Assembly (NCBI RefSeq): GCF_016599855.1
Contig: NZ_CP067041.1
Span: 5,270,001 to 5,334,000, forward strand
DNA: 64,000 nt
From: Bradyrhizobium diazoefficiens
Lineage (GTDB): Bacteria; Pseudomonadota; Alphaproteobacteria; Rhizobiales; Xanthobacteraceae
Reading direction: 5' to 3'
Within the stretch, counting starts at the first letter, position 1; each line of letters starts with the position of its first letter. The notes below the pieces were generated by a model, which saw only the letters and a program-made list of their open reading frames with translations, was not told the DNA's origin and ran no database searches. Made by a program: the position numbers and the translations under genes. Below are positions 36,861-46,500 of the stretch, piece after piece.

Positions 36861-37706
36861 CTAGCGCGCGCGAGCCAGCTTCGGCTTGGCCATCATCGCG
36901 TAAAGCAGCAGCACGAGCAACGCGATCGCGCCGGCGAAAACCGCGTTGCGAACCGGCCGCGGCGAAATCTGCCGGATCGTCGCGTCGTCATTCAGCGTCG
37001 CAGGATAGGTCTTGGAAGGGCCGACCCGCGTGGCAAACGCACGCCGCTCGTTGGTCGCGGCCGCCAGTCTCTCCTCGTTTCGCGACAGCAGATCAAGCAG
37101 CCACACCCGCAGCAGCGCCATCGAGGCTGCATCGCTTGAAGCCGACGGCGTGACGGAGTCCGTCGATACCAGCGTCTCGCGCACTTTCGTCAGGCCGGCA
37201 ATATTGGCGTCGATGATTGCAATTTGGGTGTTGAGCTCGGCGAGAACGGGGCTGCGAAGTTTCTCCTGATCCGCGTTCAGGATCCGTATGATCGCCTGCA
37301 ACGCTTCGGTAACACGCTGCTCGCTGGGGCCGCTTACGGTCACCGACGCAAGTTCAGGCGTTTCCGGCCGCACACTCAAACTGTTGAAGGGTTGCTCTCC
37401 ATCCTTATCACCGCCTGCGGCCGAACCGAAGGCCTCCGCAAGGCGGCGCTTGAAGGGTTTCGAGTTCATATGAAGAGCGGTTGCCGCCATCGGCATGACG
37501 TCCGCACCATCGACTCGGCCGAGCCGCATCGTAGCTTCCGCCGAATAGACCGCGGGCCGTGTCCAGTCAACCAGGAACACGACCAGCATCGCGATGAGCG
37601 TGCCCAGGACGATCAGGAGCAGCCGGGCGCGGACCGATTGGCCCAGATAGGCGAGCATTCCGCCGACATAGGCGACGCTCGATATGGAAGCCGATGTATC
37701 ATTCAT
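36861..37706 (-). CDS. Wzz-like chain-length-determinant family protein
   Basis: The protein has 281 residues with two transmembrane helices, near residues 25-50 and 255-275, flanking a periplasmic, partly helical region. This is the Wzz/PCP architecture. The start is ATG 37706 with GAGAGGTG upstream; the longer open frame runs backwards into the polymerase gene and is rejected. It lies 7 bp downstream of the Wzy-like polymerase, as expected for proteins that set polymer length. No tyrosine-kinase domain is attached, so regulation by BY-kinase is not indicated. Confidence 0.72.
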   Translation of the reverse strand: MNDTSASISSVAYVGGMLAYLGQSVRARLLLIVLGTLIAMLVVFLVDWTRPAVYSAEATMRLGRVDGADVMPMAATALHMNSKPFKRRLAEAFGSAAGGDKDGEQPFNSLSVRPETPELASVTVSGPSEQRVTEALQAIIRILNADQEKLRSPVLAELNTQIAIIDANIAGLTKVRETLVSTDSVTPSASSDAASMALLRVWLLDLLSRNEERLAAATNERRAFATRVGPSKTYPATLNDDATIRQISPRPVRNAVFAGAIALLVLLLYAMMAKPKLARAR

Positions 37707-37713
37707 ATTGCCG

Positions 37714-39132
37714 TCACCTCTCGAGCGTGACCGCTGCATCCGCAGCATTGGGCGCCAGTACCTGCTGGCTGACCCGCCACCTGTCCTCCATGACGTAAAC
37801 AAGAACCGCTACCGCCAGCTTCACCATGAAGGTGAACTGGACGAAGGAATTCACCATTCCCGAGACGACATAGACAGCTGCCGCATACAATATCGGCGTC
37901 AGGAAAAAGCAAGTCGCATAGCGCTCCTCGATAATGCAGCGCGTTAACAGAAACATGAATTCGGAAAACAATATGGCTGAAGCGGCCACAAGGAAAAATC
38001 CTCCCGCTGGCCCGCCAATTTCGAACAGCACTTCGGGCCACCCTCCGGTATAGGTCTGCCCCTGCGTGAGCAGGGCATGCGCACGGTCGAGCGGAAGTGC
38101 CTGTTCCATCAGGTACTGCATGGTCGAATTCGACGATGGATTGAACGGCTCGACGAACAGCTTGAACATGGCAAGAGCGCCGTCCCAGTCGCCATGCACG
38201 AAGACGCGCTGATAGGTCGCCCACCACATCTCGCCCTGCTGGACCAGAATGCGCTGGATGAGCTTGAAGCGTACCAGATCAATCTCCGCACCGCGCACGA
38301 CGGTGTAGGAATGAATCAGGGCTACCGCAACGAGAACCCCGAGCCCAACCGCCGCCAGCGCCAGATAAAGCAAGATTCGCGTCAAGCTCCGACTCTCCGC
38401 CCCCTTCTGGCGCGGCTGGAGCAGCATGGCGCCGATCGGAACCATGAAGAACGACGAATAGGCAAAGAATGACGAGAAGCGATGCCCGACCACGAAGAGA
38501 TAGATCAGCAGCGCGCCGAACAGCGCAGCGAAGCGCAAGCCGAACCGACTACCGCGCATTGCCGGCAGGGTCATGAACAAGCCGAGCTGAAAGGCCAGCA
38601 TCGGCCCCCAGTCGATCAGGCGCAGGTGCAGCGGGCCGCCATATTGCCGGGTGTAGTCGAACCGCTCAATGCCGCTCAGGAGCGGGATGGGGCCGCGTAG
38701 CCGCAACTCGATCCAGAGACCGAGCACATATGCCAGCACGACCCAGAAGGCGAGGTTGGAGAGATCGAACCGCCCGGGAGGCACGATCGCGGCAAGACCG
38801 TCATGCGAACCAACGGCGAGCGAGCGCAGTCGTTGCGGACGAAACGAGACGAGGAGTGCGCCAATGACGAGGCATTGGCACGCAACGAGCGGCAGCACGG
38901 CGAGGCCAGGGCCGACATAGCCCTCCAATTCCTCGGAGAACACCGGCCCGAATGCGTCGATATAGAAAACCGAGATCAGCCGCCAGACGAAGGAGAACAA
39001 GACCAGGAAAGAGATCATCACGAGCCCCAGCCGGCCCGCTGCCATCCACATCATGGTGGCAAGCACGAATCCGATCGCGACCATGTCCAGCAGTACCGGG
39101 AGTAAGGTCTCGAAGGACCACCAGACGGGCAT
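37714..39132 (-). CDS. Wzy-like O-antigen polymerase, polytopic
   Basis: The protein has 472 residues with about ten to twelve membrane helices and a larger loop around 310-370. The build fits O-antigen or oligosaccharide-repeat polymerases, whose sequence is poorly conserved, so the name rests on topology and context. A strong GGGGAAGAG lies before the start. It is adjacent to a Wzz-like gene and, two genes away, a Wzx flippase, completing a Wzx/Wzy/Wzz set. Confidence 0.65.
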   Translation of the reverse strand: MPVWWSFETLLPVLLDMVAIGFVLATMMWMAAGRLGLVMISFLVLFSFVWRLISVFYIDAFGPVFSEELEGYVGPGLAVLPLVACQCLVIGALLVSFRPQRLRSLAVGSHDGLAAIVPPGRFDLSNLAFWVVLAYVLGLWIELRLRGPIPLLSGIERFDYTRQYGGPLHLRLIDWGPMLAFQLGLFMTLPAMRGSRFGLRFAALFGALLIYLFVVGHRFSSFFAYSSFFMVPIGAMLLQPRQKGAESRSLTRILLYLALAAVGLGVLVAVALIHSYTVVRGAEIDLVRFKLIQRILVQQGEMWWATYQRVFVHGDWDGALAMFKLFVEPFNPSSNSTMQYLMEQALPLDRAHALLTQGQTYTGGWPEVLFEIGGPAGGFFLVAASAILFSEFMFLLTRCIIEERYATCFFLTPILYAAAVYVVSGMVNSFVQFTFMVKLAVAVLVYVMEDRWRVSQQVLAPNAADAAVTLER

Positions 39133-39217
39133 CTCTTCCCCTTTGGACGAAAAAGAAACGGCTCAATCCCCCGAGCCGAGCCAGTCCTCAGAAGCGCGCG
39201 CCGGGACGCGCGTGCAA

Positions 39218-40102
39218 TCAGAGGCCCATGACGAGCTTTTGCAACTCGGTCGTGCTCGACGTCGCAAAGAAGGGACGCTTGCTCTGGGTCGGCACCATGC
39301 GCGGAAAGCAGAAGAAAGTTGCGGTGTAGAGCAGCCGGCCATGCCCCGGTCCCATCCGACTTCCCATGTGCAGGCACTTGGTGGTGTCGACCATGAATGC
39401 CGCCAGGCGCGGCGCCTTCATCACCTTGATGTCGCTGCGCGGCACCTTGCTGAACACCTGCTCGTCGGGGAAATGGCTGCTCAGCAGCGGATAGCCGAAC
39501 TTGTCGGTCGCCTGCTTCGGCAGGAAGGTAAAAGGACCGTCGCCATCCTCCTCGACATCGGTCAGATAGCTGAAGAACTTGATGACGCGGACGTCGTCGT
39601 GATCGCGATGCCAGAGCTGCGATGAGGCCAGTTCCTCGCCGGTATAACGCGAGTAGGACAGGAGAACGTAGTCGAGCCAGGGAACCTCGCCGAGCGCTGC
39701 CGAGATGACGTTGACGACCGGAGCTTGCAGCGCATATTGGACGAAGACGTTGTCGGCGCTGAGCTGGCCGTCCTGCATCTCTGCGTCCAGCAGCCGCACC
39801 CAGAACTTTTTCCAGTTCGAACTCTGTCCCGACTCCGCGGTCTCTATGTTCTGAAGCCGGACCTGGCCGGCGGCGGCGATCTGTTGCTGAATTTTGGAAT
39901 CGATCAAATCCGTGACGATCGCATAGCCGTTCCGATTGAGGTCATCGGCCTTGGCACGTTCGGCAGCGGTTACGGCGAGAAGCTCCGCCTGGCGGCGCCG
40001 CTCGCGCTTCTCGTTCAGGTGCCAGGTGTTGACGCTGGCCTTCACAGCCCACCGAAGCGGTGACCGATTCACGTGCCAAAGTGCTCTGGACATCAACCCC
40101 AT
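39218..40102 (-). CDS. Phytanoyl-CoA dioxygenase-like Fe(II)/2-oxoglutarate oxygenase
   Basis: The 294-residue protein has a double-stranded-beta-helix dioxygenase pattern. An iron-binding H-x-D occurs in LWHRDHDD near residue 165, with a second histidine in KCLHMGS near 250 and an Arg nearby likely to bind 2-oxoglutarate. Such enzymes hydroxylate small molecules or lipids. Its place between the polymerase and flippase genes suggests modification of a sugar or lipid-linked repeat unit. ATG 40102 is preferred; ATG 40093 is an alternative. Confidence 0.68.
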   Translation of the reverse strand: MGLMSRALWHVNRSPLRWAVKASVNTWHLNEKRERRRQAELLAVTAAERAKADDLNRNGYAIVTDLIDSKIQQQIAAAGQVRLQNIETAESGQSSNWKKFWVRLLDAEMQDGQLSADNVFVQYALQAPVVNVISAALGEVPWLDYVLLSYSRYTGEELASSQLWHRDHDDVRVIKFFSYLTDVEEDGDGPFTFLPKQATDKFGYPLLSSHFPDEQVFSKVPRSDIKVMKAPRLAAFMVDTTKCLHMGSRMGPGHGRLLYTATFFCFPRMVPTQSKRPFFATSSTTELQKLVMGL

Positions 40103-40254
40103 GTCGCCCCACCCAATCGTGCCGGAAATATGCTTCGTGTCCCTTGTTCCCAAGGGCTGTTCGGACGGTTGCCATTAGCAAATCCCTGCATAGCGAGCAA
40201 CCGCGGAGCGCCCGGCTGGAACCTGACCACCCCGCAGTGAATTGCGCCCCTCGC

Positions 40255-41763
40255 CTATCGATGCGTCATCGCGCGGGCGAATTTGCCGAACATGGCGCGA
40301 TCGCTGCGCGACAGAATCAGCATCAGACTGAGCGCCCACGCTGCGATGCAGCCCGACGCGCCGGCAACGATCAACCCAGGCAATGTCTGCGGCGTCACAT
40401 ATGTCTTATAGAGAAGCGCCAGGACTGCGAGGATCACCGCCACAAGCATCTGCCGCGCAAGGTGCTCCCAGAATAGCCGCCTCGGCAGGCCCATCAATAT
40501 CAGCATGCGATGCGCGAGCACCGGCGTCAACGTGGCATAGGATACTACCCAACCGAGAATGAAGGCACGATCCTGGAACCAATGCAGCGTGAGCGCAGTC
40601 ACCGCATATTGCACCAGCACCTGCGAATACAGATATCGGTTGGCAAAGCGAAGGAAATCGGCCCTGACTATCAGCGCCGTCTGTCCGGCGCCGATCATGA
40701 CGTGGGCGGCGGGGACGGTCAGCGCGAGCGCGAGCCACGGCCAATGCTCGGCGCTTTGGCCGCCGACCCACACACTCAATATCTCTTTCGAGTATAGCGC
40801 CATCACGACCACGATCGGAATCACCAGTGCCGCAGGCAGCACGAAACTGTTGCGTCCGAGCAGCTGCAGCCGCCGGACGTCGGTCTTCTCGTCGATATGC
40901 GCCGAAATCGGCAGGATCGCGGAAAACAATGGGCTCATCACCGCCTTCAGGAAGCGCGGCAGGCGCATCAGAAGGTCGTAAGCGCCGACCTGGGCGGGGC
41001 CGTACAGCCCGCCAATCAGGAGCGGGATAATGGTCTGCTGCAAGACGCCGCCGATGCGAGCGTTGAACATCAACCAGCCCCGGTAGACGAGGTCGTCGCG
41101 AGTCTCTCGGCTCCAGGAGCCGAATCGGAGCGAGGTGCGCCGCGCAGTGATCGCGACGATGAGCATTAGCACGAAATATTTGACGACCAATGTGGCGAGA
41201 TAGGCGTATGCGATCCACTCGAAGGAGAGCCCGGCCCAGACCGCGAAATAGATCGCGGCGACATAGAGAATGCTTCCTCCTACCTCGGTCATCCGCAGCC
41301 AGGCGTACTCCTCAAATCCCTTCAGCGCGCCTTCCACGATCAGGCCGACGAACGCCAGCGGCGTGATCAGCGCGGTGACCTTCAGGATCGAGACGAATGC
41401 CGCCGTCTCTTCCAGTGCCACCTTGAACATGATCGCGAGCGCGGGCGCCGCGAACCACAGCATGACGCTCGAGACCGCTCCCGTAATGGCAGCGACCGCG
41501 GTCAGGAACGAAACTCTCTCGCTTGCCGCCGCCCAATCTCCGAGCCGCCCGCGAGCCACCATCTGCGTGGTGGTCTCCGACACGCCGAAGTCAATGAGCG
41601 AAAGAAACCCGCTCGGCAGGAACGACCGTGCCAGTGCGATGAGGCCGAGGACGGCGAGACCGTAGAATTTTGCGATGAGGCCGACCGAGAACAGTCCCAA
41701 CACGCCCGCGAGGCCAAAGGCGACGGCGGAGATCGCGGTGTTATGCAGGAAGCGGCGCAGCAC
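40255..41763 (-). CDS. Wzx-type polysaccharide flippase (MOP/MATE-like)
   Basis: The 502-residue membrane protein has 12 to 14 hydrophobic segments. The N-terminal part (GLIAKFYGLAVLGLIALA, IDFGVSETTTQM) and the mid-protein bundle match the polysaccharide-export arm of the MOP superfamily. It should flip an undecaprenyl-linked repeat unit to the periplasm. It lies 3 bp downstream of the surface-carbohydrate gene, and its product would feed the Wzy-like polymerase. Confidence 0.85.
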   Translation of the reverse strand: MLRRFLHNTAISAVAFGLAGVLGLFSVGLIAKFYGLAVLGLIALARSFLPSGFLSLIDFGVSETTTQMVARGRLGDWAAASERVSFLTAVAAITGAVSSVMLWFAAPALAIMFKVALEETAAFVSILKVTALITPLAFVGLIVEGALKGFEEYAWLRMTEVGGSILYVAAIYFAVWAGLSFEWIAYAYLATLVVKYFVLMLIVAITARRTSLRFGSWSRETRDDLVYRGWLMFNARIGGVLQQTIIPLLIGGLYGPAQVGAYDLLMRLPRFLKAVMSPLFSAILPISAHIDEKTDVRRLQLLGRNSFVLPAALVIPIVVVMALYSKEILSVWVGGQSAEHWPWLALALTVPAAHVMIGAGQTALIVRADFLRFANRYLYSQVLVQYAVTALTLHWFQDRAFILGWVVSYATLTPVLAHRMLILMGLPRRLFWEHLARQMLVAVILAVLALLYKTYVTPQTLPGLIVAGASGCIAAWALSLMLILSRSDRAMFGKFARAMTHR

Positions 41764-41766
41764 GGA

Positions 41767-43164
41767 TCAATCCGCCTCCGCCAGCTGCAGGCTGGCACCG
41801 CTGATCATGCGATGCGCCAGCGCACCCGTTGCTGGCCGGACCGCGAAACGGCGCCCGTCGCCCGAGGCTGTGTCCAGGCGCTGCATGATCGCGTTCACGG
41901 CTTCGATCCCGAACGCCTTGCCTGTACGGCGACGCTCGTTCTCGGCTGAACCATAGCGCCGGCGCAACGCCGAGCTCACCCTGTAGCCGAGGGTGCGGCG
42001 AACCACATCGACCGCGACGCCGCGAAGCGACGGCGCAGGCACCGCGTCGGCTTTCGAGCCGCTACGTTCGGGAGCCGCGAGGGTCGCGAATATGGCGTCG
42101 CAGACCCGCGCGGAGCTCGCGCCGTCGATGGCGGTATAGAGATCGCTCATGATCTCGCCGCGAAACGCCGCGGTCTCCGGCGGCGGCGGCGGCAGCCGTG
42201 CCTCGAGCCCCAGGCCGACCAGCTCGATCATCTTGTCCGCATTCATCGCGGCACGGCTGACGCGTGTGGCCGCATCGAGCCGAAGCGCGGGCGTGTTGAA
42301 CCACTCCATGCTGAGCGGCTCCACGTTGAGCATCGCGGCCTCGATGGCGGTGGAGCAGTTCTGGTGCACGAGCATGCGCGCACCACTCAGCCATTCCAGC
42401 GAGGTGCCGCTCTGGATCACCCGCGCATTCGGCAGCGCGGCCAGCGCGTCATAGGAGGAGATATTCTCGAACGGGTGCGGCCGCAGCACGAACTGCACGC
42501 CGGAAAAATGCTTCGCGAGCGTGATCGCCGTCTCCAGCGTGTTGCGATAGGCGTAGCGGCCGTCGGCGATGAACTGCCGCGCAAACTCACGGGAAAAGCC
42601 CGCCCGCACCATCGTCGTCTCTTCGTCGGCCGAGCTGTTCGAGAAGCGCGGATTGACCGTCGGAAAATTGGTGTTGATCAAGACATAGCCTGCCCCGACG
42701 GATGGATTTGGCAATGCGGCGCGCCAGGGTGGCGCGCAGAAATCGTAACGCGGGCAGCCCGTGGCGTGAACGATATCCGCCGGGACGGTACCATGCCGAA
42801 GGAAAGCCGCATGCTGGGACTGTCCCCAGACGCAATAGAGATCGATCAGCGCGCCGCAACCAGCGCTCTTGACCATGTCCGCGAACTGATCGGCATTCTT
42901 GCCGGCGATGCCTTCGGTGTCGAGAACGGCAACCAGAATCCCCGCACGCTTATAGGCCTTGATCAGGTCGACGTTGTTGGGCCGGGTGTAATTCACCAGC
43001 ACCATGTCCGGCCGCAGTGCGAGCACGTCGAAGCCCTGCTCGTACATCGGCACCAGCGTGGCCCTCGCGCCACGCGTCGCCAACTCGCGCGCGAGCAGGG
43101 TCAGCCCCTCGAGGTCGCGAAGCGGATTATCGACGATCAGGCAGACATGCGGCTGGTCAGCCAC
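41767..43164 (-). CDS. Surface carbohydrate biosynthesis protein (glycosyltransferase-like)
   Basis: The 465-residue protein starts VCLIVDNPLRDLEGLTLLARELA, a Rossmann-like opening. It has a mid region reminiscent of GT-B enzymes: VLRPHPFENISSYDAL near 225-240 and LVHQNCSTAIEAAMLNVEP near 265-285, where the donor site usually lies. Similar genes recur in nonulosonate loci and are annotated as surface carbohydrate biosynthesis. It overlaps PseI by 8 bases and is followed by the Wzx flippase, consistent with transferring a nonulosonate to a lipid-linked acceptor. Confidence 0.7.
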   Translation of the reverse strand: MADQPHVCLIVDNPLRDLEGLTLLARELATRGARATLVPMYEQGFDVLALRPDMVLVNYTRPNNVDLIKAYKRAGILVAVLDTEGIAGKNADQFADMVKSAGCGALIDLYCVWGQSQHAAFLRHGTVPADIVHATGCPRYDFCAPPWRAALPNPSVGAGYVLINTNFPTVNPRFSNSSADEETTMVRAGFSREFARQFIADGRYAYRNTLETAITLAKHFSGVQFVLRPHPFENISSYDALAALPNARVIQSGTSLEWLSGARMLVHQNCSTAIEAAMLNVEPLSMEWFNTPALRLDAATRVSRAAMNADKMIELVGLGLEARLPPPPPETAAFRGEIMSDLYTAIDGASSARVCDAIFATLAAPERSGSKADAVPAPSLRGVAVDVVRRTLGYRVSSALRRRYGSAENERRRTGKAFGIEAVNAIMQRLDTASGDGRRFAVRPATGALAHRMISGASLQLAEAD

Positions 43165-44269
43165 GTGCGCTCCTCGCCGTCGTGGCCGGCTGCGCGGGCG
43201 CCGCTTCTCCGGCGGGCGACAGCAGGTCCCAGCTCATCGGCGTGCCGCGGCGAACCGCCCGGCCGACGCGCTTGCCCATCAAGGTCTCGAGATATTTCGG
43301 CGGCAGGCCGAGGCCGGGGCGAATTGTGCGCAGATTCTGCTCGGTCAGCACGTCACCTGCCGCGAGATCCTCGGTCACATAGAGCGAGCGGCGGAAGATC
43401 AGGGAGTCGCGCTCCTTCTCCATCAAACCATAGCGGACCTCGCCAAGCGCCATCCAGGCCCGCTCGGTCTCGACCACCAGGGCCGCCATCTCGGCCGGCT
43501 CCATCGAGAACGTCGAATCGACGCCGCCGTCGGCACGCGCGAGCGTAAAGTGCTTCTCGATCACGCTTGCGCCGAGCGCCACGCTCGCCACCGAAGCACC
43601 GATCCCGAACGTGTGGTCGGACAGGCCGACCTCGCAATCGAACAGCGCGCGCAGGTGCGGAATCGTCATGAGGTTGGTATCCGAAGGCGTCGCCGGATAG
43701 GTGCTCGTGCACTTCAGCAGCACGAGCTGCTGGCAGCCCGCCGCGCGCGCCGCACGGACCGTCTCGTCGAGATCGGCAACACTTGCCATGCCGGTGGAAA
43801 TGATCATCGGCTTGCCGGTCGCAGCAACCTTGCGAATGAGCGGCAGATCGGTGTTCTCGAAGGACGCGATCTTGTAGCAGGGAACGTCCAGGCCTTCGAG
43901 GAAATCGACGGCAGTTGCGTCGAACGGCGTCGAAAACGGGATCATGCCAAGCGACCGGGCGCGCTCGAAGATCGGCGCGTGCCATTCCCACGGTGTGTAG
44001 GCCTCCTGATAGAGCTTGTGCAGCGACCGCCCCTTCCAGAGGCTGTTGGGATCGCCGATGAAGAACTCGTCACTGGCAAGGTCGAGCGTCATCGTGTCGG
44101 CGGTATAGGTCTGGAGCTTGAGCGCATGTGCACCCGTCTTCGCTGCGGCGTCGACAATCGCGAGGGCGCGTTCCAGCGACTGGTTATGGTTGCCGGACAT
44201 CTCGGCGATCACGAACGGCCGATGCGAACGGCCGATCGGGCGTCCGCCAATTGAGATGGTTGTGCTCAT
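43157..44269 (-). CDS. pseI: Pseudaminic acid synthase, PseI
   Basis: The 370-residue NeuB-family enzyme carries the PseI-type EMSGNHNQSLERAL near residues 23-36, where canonical NeuB has EIGINHNG. It has STGMASVADLDE near 158, STYPATPSDTNLMTI near 190 and EKHFTLARADGGVDS near 240, then a SAF domain (RPGLGLPPK). It condenses the 6-deoxy-2,4-diamino-altropyranose product of PseG with phosphoenolpyruvate. GAGGAG lies before its ATG. It is distinct from the four-domain synthase at 30111. Confidence 0.92.
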   Translation of the reverse strand: MSTTISIGGRPIGRSHRPFVIAEMSGNHNQSLERALAIVDAAAKTGAHALKLQTYTADTMTLDLASDEFFIGDPNSLWKGRSLHKLYQEAYTPWEWHAPIFERARSLGMIPFSTPFDATAVDFLEGLDVPCYKIASFENTDLPLIRKVAATGKPMIISTGMASVADLDETVRAARAAGCQQLVLLKCTSTYPATPSDTNLMTIPHLRALFDCEVGLSDHTFGIGASVASVALGASVIEKHFTLARADGGVDSTFSMEPAEMAALVVETERAWMALGEVRYGLMEKERDSLIFRRSLYVTEDLAAGDVLTEQNLRTIRPGLGLPPKYLETLMGKRVGRAVRRGTPMSWDLLSPAGEAAPAQPATTARSARG

Positions 44270-44362
44270 CGGTCACTCCTCAGTCTGTCGCGGCTTCCCG
44301 GAACCGCCGGCCGCAGATCGCGCAGATTGTCGAATCCGGGACATTGCTGCGGAATCGTGTCT

Positions 44363-45034
44363 CTAGCGAACAAGGCTTCTCAGCGTCATAAAACCTTCTG
44401 CGGCAACGAAGCCAACGCTGGCACCGCGCAAGGTAGCAAGAGCGCGCAACGCAGCATAGGACCTGGAATGGGGGAAGTCCCGCATTTCCTGATCGTAGGC
44501 CTTCAGCGCTTCGATCTTTCGCTCAATCGTGTTTTCGATGGATACGAAACGGTCCGGCCGGAAGGCCTCGCCGATCGCGGAGCTTGCCCATTCGGTCGAC
44601 GAGGCGACCTCGAAGGCATAAATCGCCTTGTAGGTGCTCGCCGGCATTGGCCGCAATGCCGTCAAGACCGCCTGATGGACGATGCGATGATCCAGATTGA
44701 GATCGCCACCGTGATGCGTATAGATGATCGTCGGCTGGATTCTTGCAATCAGTGCCTCGAGCATCTGCACCACCGGCAGAAAGCCGGCGGTGTCCAGCCT
44801 TTGGTCGGGGAAGTCGAAAAACGTCGGCGTGCTTGCTCCGAGTATGTTGCAGGCCTTTTCAGCCGACGCATGGCGGACAGCAAGCGCCGAGTTGTCGCCG
44901 CGCCCGGACACCCCATCGGCAAGGAACACCACGTCGACGGAGTCGCCACTGTCGGCGTGCCTGGCCATCGTTCCGCCGCAGCCGAGCGCCTCGTCATCGG
45001 CGTGCGCAGCGACAATCAACACCCTTTCGGTCAC
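44363..45034 (-). CDS. PIG-L family deacetylase
   Basis: The 223-residue zinc enzyme has AAHADDEALGCGG near residues 8-21, a variant of the usual AHPDDE, and THHGGDLNLDHR near 107-118, which supplies the remaining zinc ligands. The family removes acetyl from N-acetylglucosamine-type sugars. It lies between PseI and two formyltransferase-fold genes with a 4-base overlap to the first of them. A deacetylate-then-reacylate route for the amino sugar is possible. Confidence 0.85.
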   Translation of the reverse strand: MTERVLIVAAHADDEALGCGGTMARHADSGDSVDVVFLADGVSGRGDNSALAVRHASAEKACNILGASTPTFFDFPDQRLDTAGFLPVVQMLEALIARIQPTIIYTHHGGDLNLDHRIVHQAVLTALRPMPASTYKAIYAFEVASSTEWASSAIGEAFRPDRFVSIENTIERKIEALKAYDQEMRDFPHSRSYAALRALATLRGASVGFVAAEGFMTLRSLVR

Positions 45035-45723
45035 GGCTCGATCTTCCTGAATGTCGCGGTTGCACGCAGCGCGCCATCCTCGAATTCGGCATCGCTGAAT
45101 TCGATCCGCGTATTTTCGATCTCGATGAATGATTTGGGATATTCCGGTGCATCGAGCATCCGGATATGATCATAGAGCCTGGCGAGCGTCCTGCTGCCGT
45201 CCAGCCTGGATTGCTCCGGCTTCCGCCGCTTGAAAGTCACGACTTCGCCGACCTGGGGAACCGGTGTCGGCCATTGTCCGATCATGTCCCCGATCATGGA
45301 CGCAGTCAGTTCGGCCATGCGGATGAAGATGTCGTGCGCCGACCCCGCGAGCGACAGATCGCGCTGGAGATAGATATCGCCATCGTCGAAACCGGCGTTC
45401 ATCCGGAACGCCGTAAGCTTGGTCCGTTCGAAACCCTGCTCGATCATGTTCTGGACCGGGCTGCCGCCCTTTCCGTATGGAAGCGGCGCCGCATGAAACG
45501 CCACGCACTCAAATGCGGACACGATTTGGTCGGGGACCTTCCAGTTCCAGTGCGGGAAGAAGATGGCTTTGGGCCCGATCGCCTGCAGCTTCTCGAGCGT
45601 GAGATCCGACTGTTCTGAAATGAGGTGCCAATGTCCGGGAAGATGCCGGATCGTCGTCTCGAACTGCAGGACGTTCCAGGGCCTGACCGTGGCAACGCAA
45701 TAGGCCGGAGAAGCCTCACTCAT
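45031..45723 (-). CDS. Formyltransferase-fold protein, Asn-less (first of two)
   Basis: The 230-residue protein has the GART/FMT fold, with catalytic-type His77 (AFHAAPLPYGKGGSP) and Asp113 (FDDGDIY). The Asn of the classic N-x-H motif is Ala75, so activity may differ. Folate-dependent N-formylation of an amino sugar is the usual role. The start is ATG 45723, overlapping the preceding stop by 8 bases; an upstream open frame is spurious. It overlaps the PIG-L gene by 4 bases. Confidence 0.72.
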   Translation of the reverse strand: MSEASPAYCVATVRPWNVLQFETTIRHLPGHWHLISEQSDLTLEKLQAIGPKAIFFPHWNWKVPDQIVSAFECVAFHAAPLPYGKGGSPVQNMIEQGFERTKLTAFRMNAGFDDGDIYLQRDLSLAGSAHDIFIRMAELTASMIGDMIGQWPTPVPQVGEVVTFKRRKPEQSRLDGSRTLARLYDHIRMLDAPEYPKSFIEIENTRIEFSDAEFEDGALRATATFRKIEP

Positions 45724-46369
45724 CGGATACCTCGGAAGCCTTCGAAATCCGTACATGATACCGGTGACCGCGGAAATCGAAGAAGGCGGGAAAACGATCA
45801 GGGTCAGCCACGCGCAGGAGATCGAACTGCGCGGAAATGGATTGAGCGGGATCGAGCCGGGAATCCTCGGAGGTCCGGCGCCGGTAATAGCTGGGTTGAC
45901 GATCGTCCTGCGGCTGCGGCTCCACGCGTCCGAAATTCGCGACCGCATGATCCATCAGCTCGACCCAGACCGAAAAAAGCCTGTGATTGATCTCGTCGCA
46001 GAGCTCGTGCCCTTCGAGTACGACAGGCCGCTTCGCCCAGATCGCTCCCGAATCGACCTTATCGTCGGCCTCCAGCAACGACACGACGAGCTTGTTTCTG
46101 CCTTCGAGTATCTGCCAGTTCTGCGGCGACCAGCCGCGTCCCTCGGGCAGGTCACTGGAGTGAATGACGAGCGTGGCGCCATAACGCGCGCGATCCTGCC
46201 GCGAAATGATCTCGTGGCAGGAGATCAGGAACAAGATGTCGCCGCCGCTCAGTTCCGCTTTGGTCTGCACCAGTTCCACGCTGTGCGCTGCCGAAGCCGC
46301 ATTGACCCAGCTCTCCAGATATGGGTAGACCGGGTGCGAGGCGCTGGAACAGAGGACGGAAATCTTCAT
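45716..46369 (-). CDS. Formyltransferase-fold protein, Asn-less (second of two)
   Basis: The 217-residue protein resembles its neighbour: VIHSSDLPEGRGWSP with His70, and VDSGAIW with Asp106, but Val68 in the place of the classic Asn. It may be a paralogue or partner of the neighbouring product; neither has a recognisable acetyltransferase fold. ATG 46369 is chosen; GACGGA lies upstream. It is followed by the other formyltransferase-fold gene and preceded, after 131 bp, by pseG. Confidence 0.7.
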   Translation of the reverse strand: MKISVLCSSASHPVYPYLESWVNAASAAHSVELVQTKAELSGGDILFLISCHEIISRQDRARYGATLVIHSSDLPEGRGWSPQNWQILEGRNKLVVSLLEADDKVDSGAIWAKRPVVLEGHELCDEINHRLFSVWVELMDHAVANFGRVEPQPQDDRQPSYYRRRTSEDSRLDPAQSISAQFDLLRVADPDRFPAFFDFRGHRYHVRISKASEVSDE

Positions 46370-46500
46370 ATTTGTCCGTCGCTTACGACAGTGAACCGGT
46401 CGGCGGGCAGGTGCAACTTCAGGGCAGGCCTTAGCACAAAAAATGCCGCGCAACAGCAAATAACACCCGAACTTCGCAGCCTTTGCACCCCGTGCAGCCG

